A DNA stretch of 64,000 bases from Coccinella septempunctata (GCF_907165205.1 NC_058192.1:35182001-35246000); one strand, 5' to 3'; numbered from the stretch's first letter, positions 20,591 through 30,499 are shown. Program-made: numbers and translations. The notes: generated from the letters alone by a model not told the origin.

Positions 20591-23305
20591 CTAATAAATA
20601 ACAATTTGGATTTCTGAATTCATGAAAACATAATGTATCATCTTAAAAATTTTTGTCCATTCCAATTTATCTAATCCACAAGAAATTCTTGGTAAAGCAA
20701 GATATATTTCGCTATTTTGTTCACATAATATTTTAAGATTCAAAAGAGCTCGAAAAACATCCTCATACCTGGGTTTGTGATGATAACATTCTTTTGTTAC
20801 AAGGTAATAAATTCGACGATTATTGCTTTCAATTTGGGCTACTTCGCCAATTCTTTTATTTTGGGATTTGAGTTCCTCTACTTTACCAAACTTTTCTTTG
20901 AATGAAAGTGCAATACCCTTACTCATATGAAAATCTTGAGATACACAATGAGCCAACGAATAAGCTTCTGGTGCCGTAAATAAATCACTCTCTCTATCCA
21001 CTATGTGAGGTGAAAGTGTAATGTTATTGGAATCAAGGAGTTTCAGAAAATTTTTAAATGATAAACTTTGATATTCATCCTGTTCATGAATTTCCGAGTC
21101 GTCAAAATTTACAATCAAAGATCCATTATCAGTACTTGGATTCAATTTGGAAAATTCCTCGTTAAATTTTTCCATATATTCAAAAAAATCTTTGTTGTGA
21201 ATTTCAATTCTAGAAAGTGCGTCTGCATTAGTATTACAACTACCTTTTTTGTAAATGATTTCAAAATCAAATTCTTCCAATTTCAATCTCCATCGTAAAA
21301 GTTTACTATTTGGTTCTTTCAGCGACATTAACCATTGAAGAGGTTTATGATCAGTAATAATCTTAAATTTCCTGCCAAAAAGATAGGGTCTGAAATACTT
21401 GGTTGCCCAAACGATGGATAATAATTCTTTTTCAATAGTGCTATAATTTTGTTCATTATCATTCAATGTTCGAGAGGCGTAAGAAATTGGTTTGTCGGAT
21501 CCTATACTACCTTGAGATAAAACGGCACCAAGAACAAAATTACTCGCGTCTGTAGTTAAAATAAATTCTTTGGAAAAATCAGGATATTGAAGAATAGGTT
21601 CATTCGTTAAAAGTTTCTTACAATATTCAAAACAGTTGATGAATTCAGGAGTATGCTCAATTTTGGCACCCTTTTTCAAACATGAGGTTAACGGTTTAGT
21701 AATTTTAGCAAAATCTCGAATGAATTTCCTGTAATAACCAACTAAACCTAAAAAACCTTTAATTTCTTTAGTTGTACACGGTAGGGGATACTTTTGAATA
21801 GCTATAATTTTGTCGGGATTCGGTTTCACTCCCTCCGGGGTGACTACGTGCCCTAGATATGCTACCTCCCTCTTTAAAAATTCGGATTTATCTAATTGGA
21901 TTTTGAAATTTGCCTCTTTAAGTCTTTGAAAAACATTATTAAGATTGACAAGGTGTTCTTGTAAAGAAGTTGAGAATATTATTATATCATCAACATAGAC
22001 CAAACAATTGTCTAAACCTCTAAGAACATGGTCCATAACACGTTGAAAAGTGGAAGGAGCATTTTTTAAGCCAAAGGGCATTCGCAAGAATTCGTAATGT
22101 CCATTTTCCACATTGAAAGCTGTTTTGGAAATATATTCCGGATTCATTTCTATTTGGTGAAAACCACTTGCCAAATCTAATGTAGTGAAATATTGACACT
22201 TTCCAAGTTTATCTAAAACGTCATTAATATTAGGGATAGGATATTTGAAGTCTATCGTTTTTTCATTGACTTTCCGAAAATCGACAACAATTCTCCATTT
22301 TTTCTTTCCAGAAGCATCTGTCTTTTTAGGGACTACCCAAATAGGAGATGACCACGGAGACTGACTAGGCCTAATGATTCCTTGTTTCAACATCAAATTT
22401 ATCTGGTTCTTTACTTCTTCTTTATGAACGTACGGGTATCTGTAAGATTTCGTATAAGCAGGGATGTCATCTTTGGTTTTGATGCAATGTTTAATTTTAT
22501 TCGAAAATGAAAGTGTTTGATTTTCTCTGTGGAAAATATCGGAATATTTCTTGCATAATTTAGGAATATGAAATTTTTCTTCCTCGTTCATATGTTCAGT
22601 TCTAATAAGTTTTTCTATGTCACTATTATCTGAGCAAATGTTGGTATCTATTTGATATATTTCGAAATCATCAGCAATAAAAGGAAAAGAGTCTATTGGA
22701 TTATTCAAAAGTAATATTATATTTTCATCAGTTCTATTCGAAATTTCTACGTTGGCCAATCCATTGCATGAAAAAGTTAAAATTTCAGGTATTTCACAAT
22801 TTTGTATAATTTGGTTGGGAACCATGGTTTCACCTGATAATGGTTTCACAGGGATTTTAGTGATGATTGTTGAATTGGAATCAATTTTAATTTTGAAAGG
22901 AAGTTTCGCAGCGGTTTCATGATAATGAATCGCTACAAGAGAAGATGGTGTAATTAACTTAGAATTTTGAAAATCCAGAGTTGCATTTAAGAGTTTTATG
23001 TTATCTAAACCTATAAGGCCATCATAAAAGGTGTGAAATTTGAATAAGTAAAATTCGAAATCGCCACGTTGGTTAAATTCAGGAAAAATTGGTATATTAG
23101 CACAAAATTCATGGTGTGAAGTTTGATGGACAGTGGATACAATGAATGTTTTCCGGAAAATGAAGTGGGAATAAAACTGCTTTGCGAGTTGAGGATTAAT
23201 AAAAGATTTAGTGGAACCTGTATCTATAATAAGTAGTTTCAAAGGAGGATTTTGAATAGATATGAAAGGCAGTTCTCGTTTATTGGAAACATGATATTCT
23301 ATCAA
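20591..23305 (-). CDS. pol: Pol: protease, reverse transcriptase, RNase H, macro domain
   Basis: 904 codons open without a break. Residue positions count from the TTG at 23305, but real translation should enter by -1 frameshift from gag. Protease: D28-T-G. RT: 'LDLASGF' around 376 and Y437-V-D-D. RNase H: Asp in 'TTDASN' around 586, 'TDHKPLQW' at 651 and 'NADALSR' near 693. After a charged spacer (about 705-770), residues 775-904 resemble the TARG1/OARD1 macro domain: 'SLAHCVSQDFHMSKGIAL', 'FKEKFGKVEEL', 'YYLVTK' and 'LPRISCGLDKLEW'. K838 and D879 align with the human TARG1 catalytic Lys84 and Asp125. Such enzymes bind ADP-ribose and remove it from glutamate. The frame ends in UAG right after this domain, and integrase follows in the same frame. 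Confidence 0.88.
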   Translation of the reverse strand: MIEYHVSNKRELPFISIQNPPLKLLIIDTGSTKSFINPQLAKQFYSHFIFRKTFIVSTVHQTSHHEFCANIPIFPEFNQRGDFEFYLFKFHTFYDGLIGLDNIKLLNATLDFQNSKLITPSSLVAIHYHETAAKLPFKIKIDSNSTIITKIPVKPLSGETMVPNQIIQNCEIPEILTFSCNGLANVEISNRTDENIILLLNNPIDSFPFIADDFEIYQIDTNICSDNSDIEKLIRTEHMNEEEKFHIPKLCKKYSDIFHRENQTLSFSNKIKHCIKTKDDIPAYTKSYRYPYVHKEEVKNQINLMLKQGIIRPSQSPWSSPIWVVPKKTDASGKKKWRIVVDFRKVNEKTIDFKYPIPNINDVLDKLGKCQYFTTLDLASGFHQIEMNPEYISKTAFNVENGHYEFLRMPFGLKNAPSTFQRVMDHVLRGLDNCLVYVDDIIIFSTSLQEHLVNLNNVFQRLKEANFKIQLDKSEFLKREVAYLGHVVTPEGVKPNPDKIIAIQKYPLPCTTKEIKGFLGLVGYYRKFIRDFAKITKPLTSCLKKGAKIEHTPEFINCFEYCKKLLTNEPILQYPDFSKEFILTTDASNFVLGAVLSQGSIGSDKPISYASRTLNDNEQNYSTIEKELLSIVWATKYFRPYLFGRKFKIITDHKPLQWLMSLKEPNSKLLRWRLKLEEFDFEIIYKKGSCNTNADALSRIEIHNKDFFEYMEKFNEEFSKLNPSTDNGSLIVNFDDSEIHEQDEYQSLSFKNFLKLLDSNNITLSPHIVDRESDLFTAPEAYSLAHCVSQDFHMSKGIALSFKEKFGKVEELKSQNKRIGEVAQIESNNRRIYYLVTKECYHHKPRYEDVFRALLNLKILCEQNSEIYLALPRISCGLDKLEWTKIFKMIHYVFMNSEIQIVIY

Positions 23306-24513
23306 CTCGATGGGTTTTTTGTTGGTAAAGTCCGAAAATTTTCTTCAGTAGTATGTTCCGATTCGATACTTTCGTAATTCAAATTTTCGGTGTTGAATAA
23401 TTCCTCGCTGATAAAATCTGGATTACGGGATCTGTTTGGAAAATCGCGTGAAGTGGAGTAATTTTGACGGAATTTGGAAGCAGTATTATTGGTAGAAATA
23501 CTCATTGGAGTCGGAAAGTTTTGGGCCGGTCTTTTGAATACTTGAGAATGGGTTGGAAATCTGGAAAGAGTATAATTTGGGTTTCGTTGTAAATTTATTG
23601 GTCTACTTGGAAATCTTTGTGCATTTTGTGTACTGGAAAATTGATTAGGTCTTGGAAAATGAGGTGACGAAAAATGGGGAGATGGAAATCGTGAATTCAT
23701 GTTGAAAGATGTTTTAAAGTTAGCTCTATTTTGGTTTGGGCGTTCAGGAATAGTAAAATTATTACATTTTTGAAGGTGTTTGATATTGTCCTCCTCAAGG
23801 ATGAATTGAAGTGCCTGTGCTAATGAATCTGGCCGCATAGCTCTTATAATAGGGCCTAAAGGATCTCTTAATCCTGCCAGAAAGGTCTTTAAAGCTTGAT
23901 TTTTGAAAAATACTCTTTTACTTTCTTGATCTTCGGCTCTGCACCGAAGGTCAATATAATTGCAAATAGTGTTCAATAAATGTAAAATTCGTTCATAAAA
24001 TTCTTGAGGGGATTCATTGAAATTTTGCCTAGAATTAACTAAATCTTGGTTCAAGCTATTTTCATCTCTTTGATCACTAAAATTTTGAATAAGAGCGTTT
24101 TTAATTTCAATCCAGTTGTTTGTAGCCCCATAAATAACTACTATTTCTTCAGCTCGACCATGCAATTTATTAAGAATTCCATTCAATAAAAGCAAATTTT
24201 GAAAGTTATTGGTGTTATTTACATCAAAATAATGACCTAATAAGGCTTCCGAGGCCGCAATAAATCTATGAAGTTTGTTAGGATTTCCATCGAAATCAGG
24301 AATAATGCTCAAATCTTTCGAATCAAAATTCGGAACAGTAGCCATCTTATTTGTATTTAAATTAATAGAAATTGGTTTTATACTAAGATTTTTGAAAGAG
24401 TTCAATAAATCTTGCTCTAAATCAGAATCGTCTTCAATGATTGAATCGGATCGTGTTTTAGAGGAGTCTGACATAAAATTCAAAAGAATCAATATATCAG
24501 TATAACTCACCAC
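23302..24513 (-). CDS. gag: Gag of the errantivirus-like provirus
   Basis: 403 codons. The second Met (codon 14, 'MSDSSKTRSDS') is an equally likely start. The middle has a capsid-like helical region ('FDGNPNKLHRFIAASEALLG' ... 'FLAGLRDPLGPIIRAMRP'), as in Drosophila gypsy-group Gag. The C-terminal third is rich in Arg, Asn, Pro and Phe and has no CCHC knuckle, as in errantiviruses, where a basic tail binds RNA. Its stop (23304-23302) overlaps the start of the pol frame. It is intact in this copy. Confidence 0.85.
   Translation of the reverse strand: MVSYTDILILLNFMSDSSKTRSDSIIEDDSDLEQDLLNSFKNLSIKPISINLNTNKMATVPNFDSKDLSIIPDFDGNPNKLHRFIAASEALLGHYFDVNNTNNFQNLLLLNGILNKLHGRAEEIVVIYGATNNWIEIKNALIQNFSDQRDENSLNQDLVNSRQNFNESPQEFYERILHLLNTICNYIDLRCRAEDQESKRVFFKNQALKTFLAGLRDPLGPIIRAMRPDSLAQALQFILEEDNIKHLQKCNNFTIPERPNQNRANFKTSFNMNSRFPSPHFSSPHFPRPNQFSSTQNAQRFPSRPINLQRNPNYTLSRFPTHSQVFKRPAQNFPTPMSISTNNTASKFRQNYSTSRDFPNRSRNPDFISEELFNTENLNYESIESEHTTEENFRTLPTKNPSS
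23314..23320 (-). promoter_or_regulatory. Ribosomal -1 frameshift site A AAA AAC
   Basis: In gag frame the heptamer is spaced xxA AAA AAC, the classical retroviral slippery sequence, three codons before the gag stop. Slipping by -1 leads straight into the 904-codon pol frame. A downstream stimulatory structure was not tested. Confidence 0.75.
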
Positions 24514-24609
24514 TTAGCAAACAATGCTAATTCCATGTGGTTTCCTGGATGGACCCAATGGATGATAGGTTCGGATTTTTGCAGGTTTCTGGATAGAACG
24601 TCACAAAAA

Positions 24610-24918
24610 CTCCGTCGACTGCGCCAGTTAAGTTTTGTGGGAGAGACTGTAATTAGAAAAAATTATTTTATTTCAAATATTACAATGTATGATAATTGTG
24701 ACGAATGATTCGTACAATAAATCGCGAAGACTAAGTCAAGACTGATCAATTAGTGGCCCTAAATCTTATTTATAATGACAATGAAAAATAATTCGATAAC
24801 GGAAAGATTCCATGGACGGATCCTCCGTAGGTGCTTGGTCAGCATCCTTGCCACGTGCTGGAATATGTGGGATATGTAACCACAGTATAGACACCATTGT
24901 CTATACTGTGATGTAACT
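24610..24918 (-). repeat. 5' LTR and adjacent primer-binding site
   Basis: The LTR is 24626-24918 (AGTTA...TAACT on the minus strand) and includes a 37-bp insertion near its outer end. An AATAAA-type signal lies near 24660 on the minus strand. The PBS next to it (24625-24610, minus) reads GGCGCAGTCGACGGAG. It resembles the tRNA-Ser-type site of the 17.6/297 group, GGCGCAGTCG. Confidence 0.8.
24881..24910. mobile_element. 30-bp hairpin insertion with 7-bp flanking duplication
   Basis: CACAGTATAGACA and its exact complement TGTCTATACTGTG flank a CCAT loop. ATGTAAC occurs directly before (24874-24880) and after (24911-24917). The 3' LTR lacks this insert, so it arose after integration of the provirus. 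Confidence 0.7.
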
Positions 24919-25670
24919 CGGGCGGGTATCGCAGCATCTCTTTCCCGGGACAGTGGCGGCGATGATGCAGAGGACGGAGGTGATCGTTCCTTTCCTTCCA
25001 TGAACGCTGAATTGGAGTTGTTGCGGAGCGAAATTCGCGAGATGAGCAAGAGTGTGGACTTCTGTTCTGATAGAATTTCCGATATTGAGGATTTGGTAAA
25101 GAATCTCAAGGGTTTAATAAACTTGCTGAGGATTTGAGGTCTGAAAATAAGCATCTTAGGGAGCAGATATCCTCTCTGAATTTTAAAATGAATATAATAC
25201 AACAGCATGCGAATTCTAACAGTGTTGAAATTCAGGATGTCCCTGAAAGTAAGGGTGAAAACTTGCTTCAGATAGTTGATCGTATTGGAGACTTTCTTGG
25301 TCATCTGTTTAAAAAGGAAAAGATTGATAGTATAGTACGAGTGCCCACGAGAGTACCCTTAAAACCAAAACATATTATTGTTAGGTTTGTATCAAAGCTG
25401 GATAGAGATGAGTTTCTGTCAAGAGCGAAAGACAAACGTCTCCAATCGAATAATAAACGTCTGAGTATCGATGGAGTTTCCAATGGGTTCTTCATCAATG
25501 AACATCTGACCCTTGCAAATAAAATTTTACATAAAAAAGCTCGTGATGCAGCTAAGGAACACAAATATAAATTCGTTTGGGTTCAGAATGGAAATATCCT
25601 TGTAGGTAAGGATGATCAAAGCAAAATAATTCAAATATCGAGTGAAATCGATATCTCAAAAATAAATTAA
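24919..25670 (+). pseudogene. LINE ORF1 (RNA-binding protein), 5' cut and frameshifted
   Basis: From the provirus edge an open frame runs 'AGIAASLSRDSGGDD' into a heptad-rich coiled coil ('ELLRSEIREMSKSVDFCS'). It then shifts by one base near 25105 and continues to TAA at about 25670. The C-terminal part ('VEIQDVPESKGENL', 'HIIVRFVSKLDRDEFL', 'GVSNGFFINEHLTLAN') matches the FP25-like or transposase-22-like C-terminus of CR1-group ORF1 proteins. These bind element RNA as oligomers. The N-terminal zinc finger is represented only by the stub at 14359. Confidence 0.65.
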
Positions 25671-25694
25671 CATCCTTTTTTTTTTGTACTGTGA

Positions 25695-28554
25695 ATGTTG
25701 ATTAAAATCTTGATGGCACTTCACATTTTCTATAAGAATGTTAGAGGTTTAAAAACTAAACTCAATGAATTCAAGAGGAATGTGTCTTCCAATAATCATG
25801 ACATTTTATTCATAACTGAATCCTGGCTTAATGGTTCTGTGTTTGATTCCGAACTCATCGATTCTGAACTATACTCAGTGTTCCGCCGCGATCGCGAAAC
25901 AACAACCAGTAATAAAAGAAGTGGCGGTGGTGTTTTAATTGCCGTGAGGAATACGTTTGATGCCTCTTTAGTTCCCTAATTCCAGAGTGATGCTGAGGAT
26001 CTGTGGGTTAAGATAATGATTGGATCCACTAGAATTTTTCTGTGCTGCGTCTACCTGCCTCCTGGAGATTCTGGGGCCAGTGCTGGTTTTTCTTCAAAGC
26101 TGACTCCTCTAAAGAATAATATAGAACGTGATGTGGTTGTTGTGTGCGGAGATTTTAATTGTTCCTCCATTAGGTGGATAGGTAATCCAGATGCCAACGA
26201 TTCATATTTTGAACCAAATAATGTAGAGGCAAAATATTCTGATCTCATAGATGCACTCTCAGTATGTGAGCTGATGCAGTTCTATAGTGTCAACAACATT
26301 AATAGTAGAATCTTGGACTTGGTCTTGTGTAATCAGTTTCTTTTGTCTCAGGTTACTCCATGTAACAGTCCATTGGTGGGAGAAGACAAGCACCATCCTT
26401 CATTAGAGTTTATGCTACAATTAAATATTAAATATCTTTCCAAATCAAGTACTTGTATTTATAATTTCAAAAAAGGCAATTACGATAGCATAAACAATAA
26501 ATTGTCTTCCGTACCGTGGCCTGAATTGCTTTGCAGTGGAGACGTTGATTCTGATCTCGACTTATTTTATGGTATATTTGATGGTATTATTGAGGACTTC
26601 GTTCCAAAGAAGTACATTAATTCTAGGTTTCCCTCATATTTTTCTAAACACACCATAAAGTTAGTGAAGGAAAAGAATAAAATCCATAAAAAATTGAAGA
26701 TCTATAATAATACAAAAGATTTACTAGAGTTTCGGCGTCTCAGAGCATTGTCAAATATCTTGATCAAATGTGATTATTCTAAATATATTAAGTTTGTGGA
26801 AGATGAAGTGCCCAATAATCCTAAGCTTTTTTTCAATGTTGCATCAGCCAAAAGTAGACATGGCAGACATCCCTCTTCGATGCTATATAAAGATGAAGTT
26901 AGCACGGGCGCAGTAGACATCTGTAACAGTTTTGCTCAGTATTTCAGTAGTGTTTTTGTTGATCCATTAAATTCACCCAACAGTATTGACTCTACTGTGG
27001 CTGATTCTCCTGCTTACCTTTCAAACATTGTCATAACTGCTAAGGAAATCGAAAAATCTTTAAGGTCCCTTAATCAAAGTAAGGGTGCCGGATCTGACGG
27101 TATTCCATCATACTTTGTACGAAATTGTCCTGCTTTATGCCTTCCACTTGAACATATTTTCAATCTCTCCCTCCGCACGGGCAGATTCCCTCGGCGCTGG
27201 AGGATTGCATCGGTTGTCCCAATTTTCAAGGGTGGCGATAGATCTATTATTGAAAATTACCGCCCCATAAGCAAATTATGCGTCTTTTCCAAACTCCTTA
27301 AAAAACTTGTTTATGGTCATCTATACAATTTAGTGAAAAATCAGATAATCCCAGAACAGCACGGGTTTTTGAAGGGAAAGTCCATAGAGACTAACCTTTT
27401 GTTATGCATGAACGTTTTGGAGGGGGCAATGGATGAGCGTTTGCAGGTTGACGCTGTTTACACCGACTTCAGTAAGGCATTTGATAAAATTTCACATAGA
27501 ATTCTCAGTCGTCGTCTTTCTGAGGTCGGTGTGGGAGGTAGTCTTTTGCACTGGTGCGAATCCTATCTGACTGATAGAGTGCAATTCGTTTCTGTGGATG
27601 GAAGTAGGTCGGCTGAGTTCACATGTCCATCTGGTGTGCCACAAGGCTCATCTCGGACCTTTATTTTTCTTGATATATATCAATAATATTATTTCCGTTT
27701 TTCATAGATGTAGAGTGCTTCTCTATGCGGACGATTTGAAAATTTTCTACGTTGTCAGATCTATAGAGGAATGTATGATCATACAAGGGGAACTGGAGAG
27801 GTTCTCGGAGTTTTGACGCTTGCACAATTTATTTTTAATCATTTCTAAATGTAAAACAATTACATTCACACGTAATATAGCCCCTATTCGTTTACAATAT
27901 AGTATTGATCAAGCGACATTGGAGAGAGTTGATCACATCAGGGATTTGGGCGTAATTCTGGATGGAAAGTTACTTTCTCATTTCATATCGACAGTATTGT
28001 CAATTCCGCCAGTAGAATGTTAGGATTTCTGTTTAGGGGGTGTAGGGTTTTTAGAGGTATCAAGCCGGTTCTCAGTATTTACTATGCCTACGTTTTTAGC
28101 CGACTAAATTTCGCTTCGGTTGTTTGGAACCCGCAATATAGGATTTACATAGAACGATTCGAAAGAACACAAAATAAGTTGCTGAAATATTTAAGTTTTA
28201 GAGGTAAATTTTCTGTTTCAGGAGATAATGTCAATTTTTATTATATGGCCAGAAAACATTTTAACTTGATTTCGCTTGAAAATAGACGCTGCATGGGCGA
28301 TGTAGTTTTGTTGAGGAAAATTGTAAGTGGTGAGTTGCAGGTACCGGATTTATTGCGGGAGGTAAACATTAATGTTCCAAATGTTAATTCAAGATCTTTT
28401 TGAAATTTTCCATGTACGGTTTAGAAGGACAAATGCATCTAAAAACTCTCCGTTGATTAGAATGTTCCGAACCTGCAATGAGCTACGAATTATCGATGTA
28501 TTTCATTGTGCTAACAGCAAGCTTCAACTGAAGAAACATTTTTTGATGCAGTGA
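25695..28554 (+). pseudogene. LINE ORF2: endonuclease and reverse transcriptase, broken
   Basis: It begins 25 nt after ORF1. An APE-type endonuclease ('LFITESWLNGSVFDSEL', 'VVCGDFNCSS', 'GEDKHHPSLEF') is followed by RT ('GSDGIPSYFVRNC', 'YTDFSKAFDKISH', 'PSGVPQGS', 'LLYADDLKIF') and a C-terminal part ('LNFASVVWNPQYRIYIERFE'). Breaks I can place: in-frame TAA at 25977-25979, a one-base shift near 27650 just after GVPQGS, in-frame TGA at 27814-27816, a shift near 28017 and another near 28380. Catalytic residues otherwise look kept. Phrases fit CR1/Jockey-group elements of insects. Confidence 0.82.
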
Positions 28555-28697
28555 TTTTTTGTTGTTGTCTTTGGTTGATTTGGTGTGGAGGTTTTTTTTT
28601 CGCTGATTTTTATTTTCATCTTTGTAATTTGTGGATACTGTTTATGGGTCATTGACCTGTTTGTGTTCCCAATGTCAAATAAATAAATAAATAAATC
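28555..28697 (+). other. LINE 3' UTR and AAATA tail
   Basis: T- and G-rich sequence ends with CCAATGTCAAATAAATAAAT. The short tandem tail is typical for non-LTR elements primed at the target. Confidence 0.7.
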
Positions 28698-28879
28698 CCT
28701 TGTGTGTTGGAAGAATTTCCTAAATAACACGATAACTCCAACAGGTTATAGTGGCCCAGTGCACGCTTCACAGCGCATAAAATAAACAATAGAAAACGAT
28801 GAGAGTACACGTGTTTGTTTATTTTGCTTTGATTAAACAACAAGGTGAGTTACAAGTTTTACTTTATGTAGAAGTACTT

Positions 28880-29213
28880 AAGATGTTAGATGTTTTGCGA
28901 AAGAAATAATAGATGATTTTTTTTTCGCTATATATTCAGTGAAGTTTAATATTCACAACTAAGATGTTAGATGCACTGCGAAAAAAATAATAGATGATTT
29001 CTTTTCGCTATATATTTCGTGAAGTTGAATCTTCACAATTAAGATGTTAGATGCTCAGCGAAAGAAATAATAGATGAGTTCTTTTCGCTATATATTTCGT
29101 GAAGTTGAATCTTCACAATTAAGATGTTAGATGCTCAGCGAAAAAAATAATAGATTATTTCTTTTTGCTACATATTTAGTGAAGTTGAATCTTCACAATA
29201 AAGATGATAGATG
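28880..29213. repeat. 80-bp tandem repeat, four units
   Basis: AAGATGTTAGATG starts units at 28880, 28961, 29041 and 29121, with a degenerate fifth start at 29201. Each unit has 'TTTTCGCTATATAT' and ends in a small inverted repeat GTGAAGTTGAATCTTCAC. Flanks show no TIR. Confidence 0.85.
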
Positions 29214-29673
29214 AATTTAGATGCTTAAAAATATGTATTAGCGTGAGGCCTGAGTGCACACTGCAGTGTAGCATTTGGCGGGGCGGTGCGTCCAGCGAAA
29301 GCGTCAAACACGTGCTGAAGAATGGAAGTGTCCTGAGTACGGCCTTAAACAGCGATGGGTGCAGCGTTCTTGTTTGCGTTCAGCGGAGCGTGGAATCCAA
29401 GTTCAAGTCAGTTTGTGTTTTAACAGCGTTGTGTTATATGAGCACGATGTCGTTTGAAGAAATAATGCTTCATTGCCGTGCGTGGTACCACATGTTGAAG
29501 ACAGGCGTGCATTCGCGAGGTGGTGCTTCTTGAGGACTTGAAATCCTGTTTCGGATTGCTTGTGCTGCTGTGCGTCCAATGTGTTTCAGAAGCACGAAAC
29601 AAATATTTATATTCATATACCTGGTTTCAGATGATTTTAGAGTGCATATAATAGAAGTTAAATGCAAATCAAA
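29214..29673. other. GC-richer stretch with open + frame, unrecognised
   Basis: A 109-codon + strand frame at 29204-29533 starts inside the tandem array and has Cys/Ser-rich content without similarity that I know. Composition is less AT-rich than its neighbours. It may be a fragment of an unclassified element; nothing supports a gene. Confidence 0.35.
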
Positions 29674-30435
29674 TCTAATATATAAAATTCTCGTGTCATA
29701 GTTTTCGTTACCATACTCCTCCGAAACGGCTTGACCGATTTTAATGAAATTTTTTGTGCTTATCCGGTATCTATGAGAATCGGCCAACATCTATTTTTCA
29801 TCCCCCTAAATGTTAGGGGTAGTCCATCCCTAAATTTTTTTTTGTATTTTTTAGACAAAATTTTTAATTTCTATTTTTTTATGATACAACATACAAAAAT
29901 ACATACAATCCTCAATTTTCACCCTTCTACATTCAACCCTTATTTTTTAATAGCCATTTTAGTAATTTAATCATTAGGAAATTATTTATATGGCAAAACA
30001 ACGTTTGCCGGGTCAGCTATCTATGAGAATCGGCCAACATCTATTTTTCATCCCCCTAAGTGTTAGGGGTAGTCCACCCCTAAATTTTTTTTTGTATTTT
30101 TTAGACAAAATTTTTAATTTCTATTTTTTTATGATACAACATACAAAAATACATACAATCCTCAATTTTCACCCTTCTACGATCAACCCTTATTTTTTAA
30201 TAGCCATTTTAGTAATTTAATCATTAGGAAATTATTTATATGGCAAAACAACGTTTGCCGGGTCAGCTATCTATGAGAATCGGTCAACATCTACTTTTCA
30301 TCCCCCTAAATGTTAGGGGTAGTCCACCCCTAAATTTTTTTTTTATTTTTTAGACAAAATTTTTAATTTCTATTTTTTTATGATACAACATGGAAATTAT
30401 TTATATGGCAAAACAACGTTTGCCGGGTCAGCTAG
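29674..30435 (+). mobile_element. Non-autonomous Helitron with triplicated 3' module
   Basis: It starts with TC (TCTAATATATAAAATTCTCG) after an A and ends with the hairpin GGCAAAACAACGTTTGCC, then GGGTCAG and CTAG at 30432-30435 before a T. These are Helitron termini with A/T insertion. The 3' module is tandem: 29770-30019, 30020-30269 (both 250 bp) and 30270-30435 (about 84 bp lost). The terminal hairpin is therefore present three times, but only the last reads CTAG-T. There is no Rep/helicase coding. The open frames inside are copies of the same repeat. Confidence 0.75.
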
Positions 30436-30499
30436 TGATATAAATATTTCTGACTAGGTTTTTATATCGTTCCTATATTATATGTTGTGAAAGGGTATA

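Larger units (their letters stand above)
14420..24918 (-). mobile_element. Errantivirus-like provirus (gag, pol with macro domain, env)
   Basis: Read on the minus strand, it runs: 5' LTR (24918-24626), PBS, gag (24513-23302), pol PR-RT-RNase H-macro (23305-20591), integrase (to 19427, then 16515-16171 after a nested insertion), env (16271-14683), PPT and truncated 3' LTR (14553-14420). LTR ends are AGTTA...TAACT, as in the Drosophila gypsy/17.6 group. It lies inside a LINE. Env is frameshifted, integrase is interrupted and about 120 bp of the 3' LTR is gone, so this copy cannot be autonomous. A flanking duplication cannot be tested because the left end is deleted. Confidence 0.85.
24919..28697 (+). 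mobile_element. CR1/Jockey-group LINE, 3' part
   Basis: A + strand non-LTR element with ORF1 (to 25670), ORF2 (25695 to about 28554), a 3' UTR and a tail of AAATA repeats ending near 28697. Its 5' start lies at about 14.2-14.4 kb, beyond the provirus. Multiple stops and shifts in ORF2 show it is dead. Confidence 0.8.

Noticed and set aside
29731..30220. Two near-identical 76-79 codon frames on the + strand
   Set aside because: They lie in the duplicated non-coding 3' module of the Helitron.
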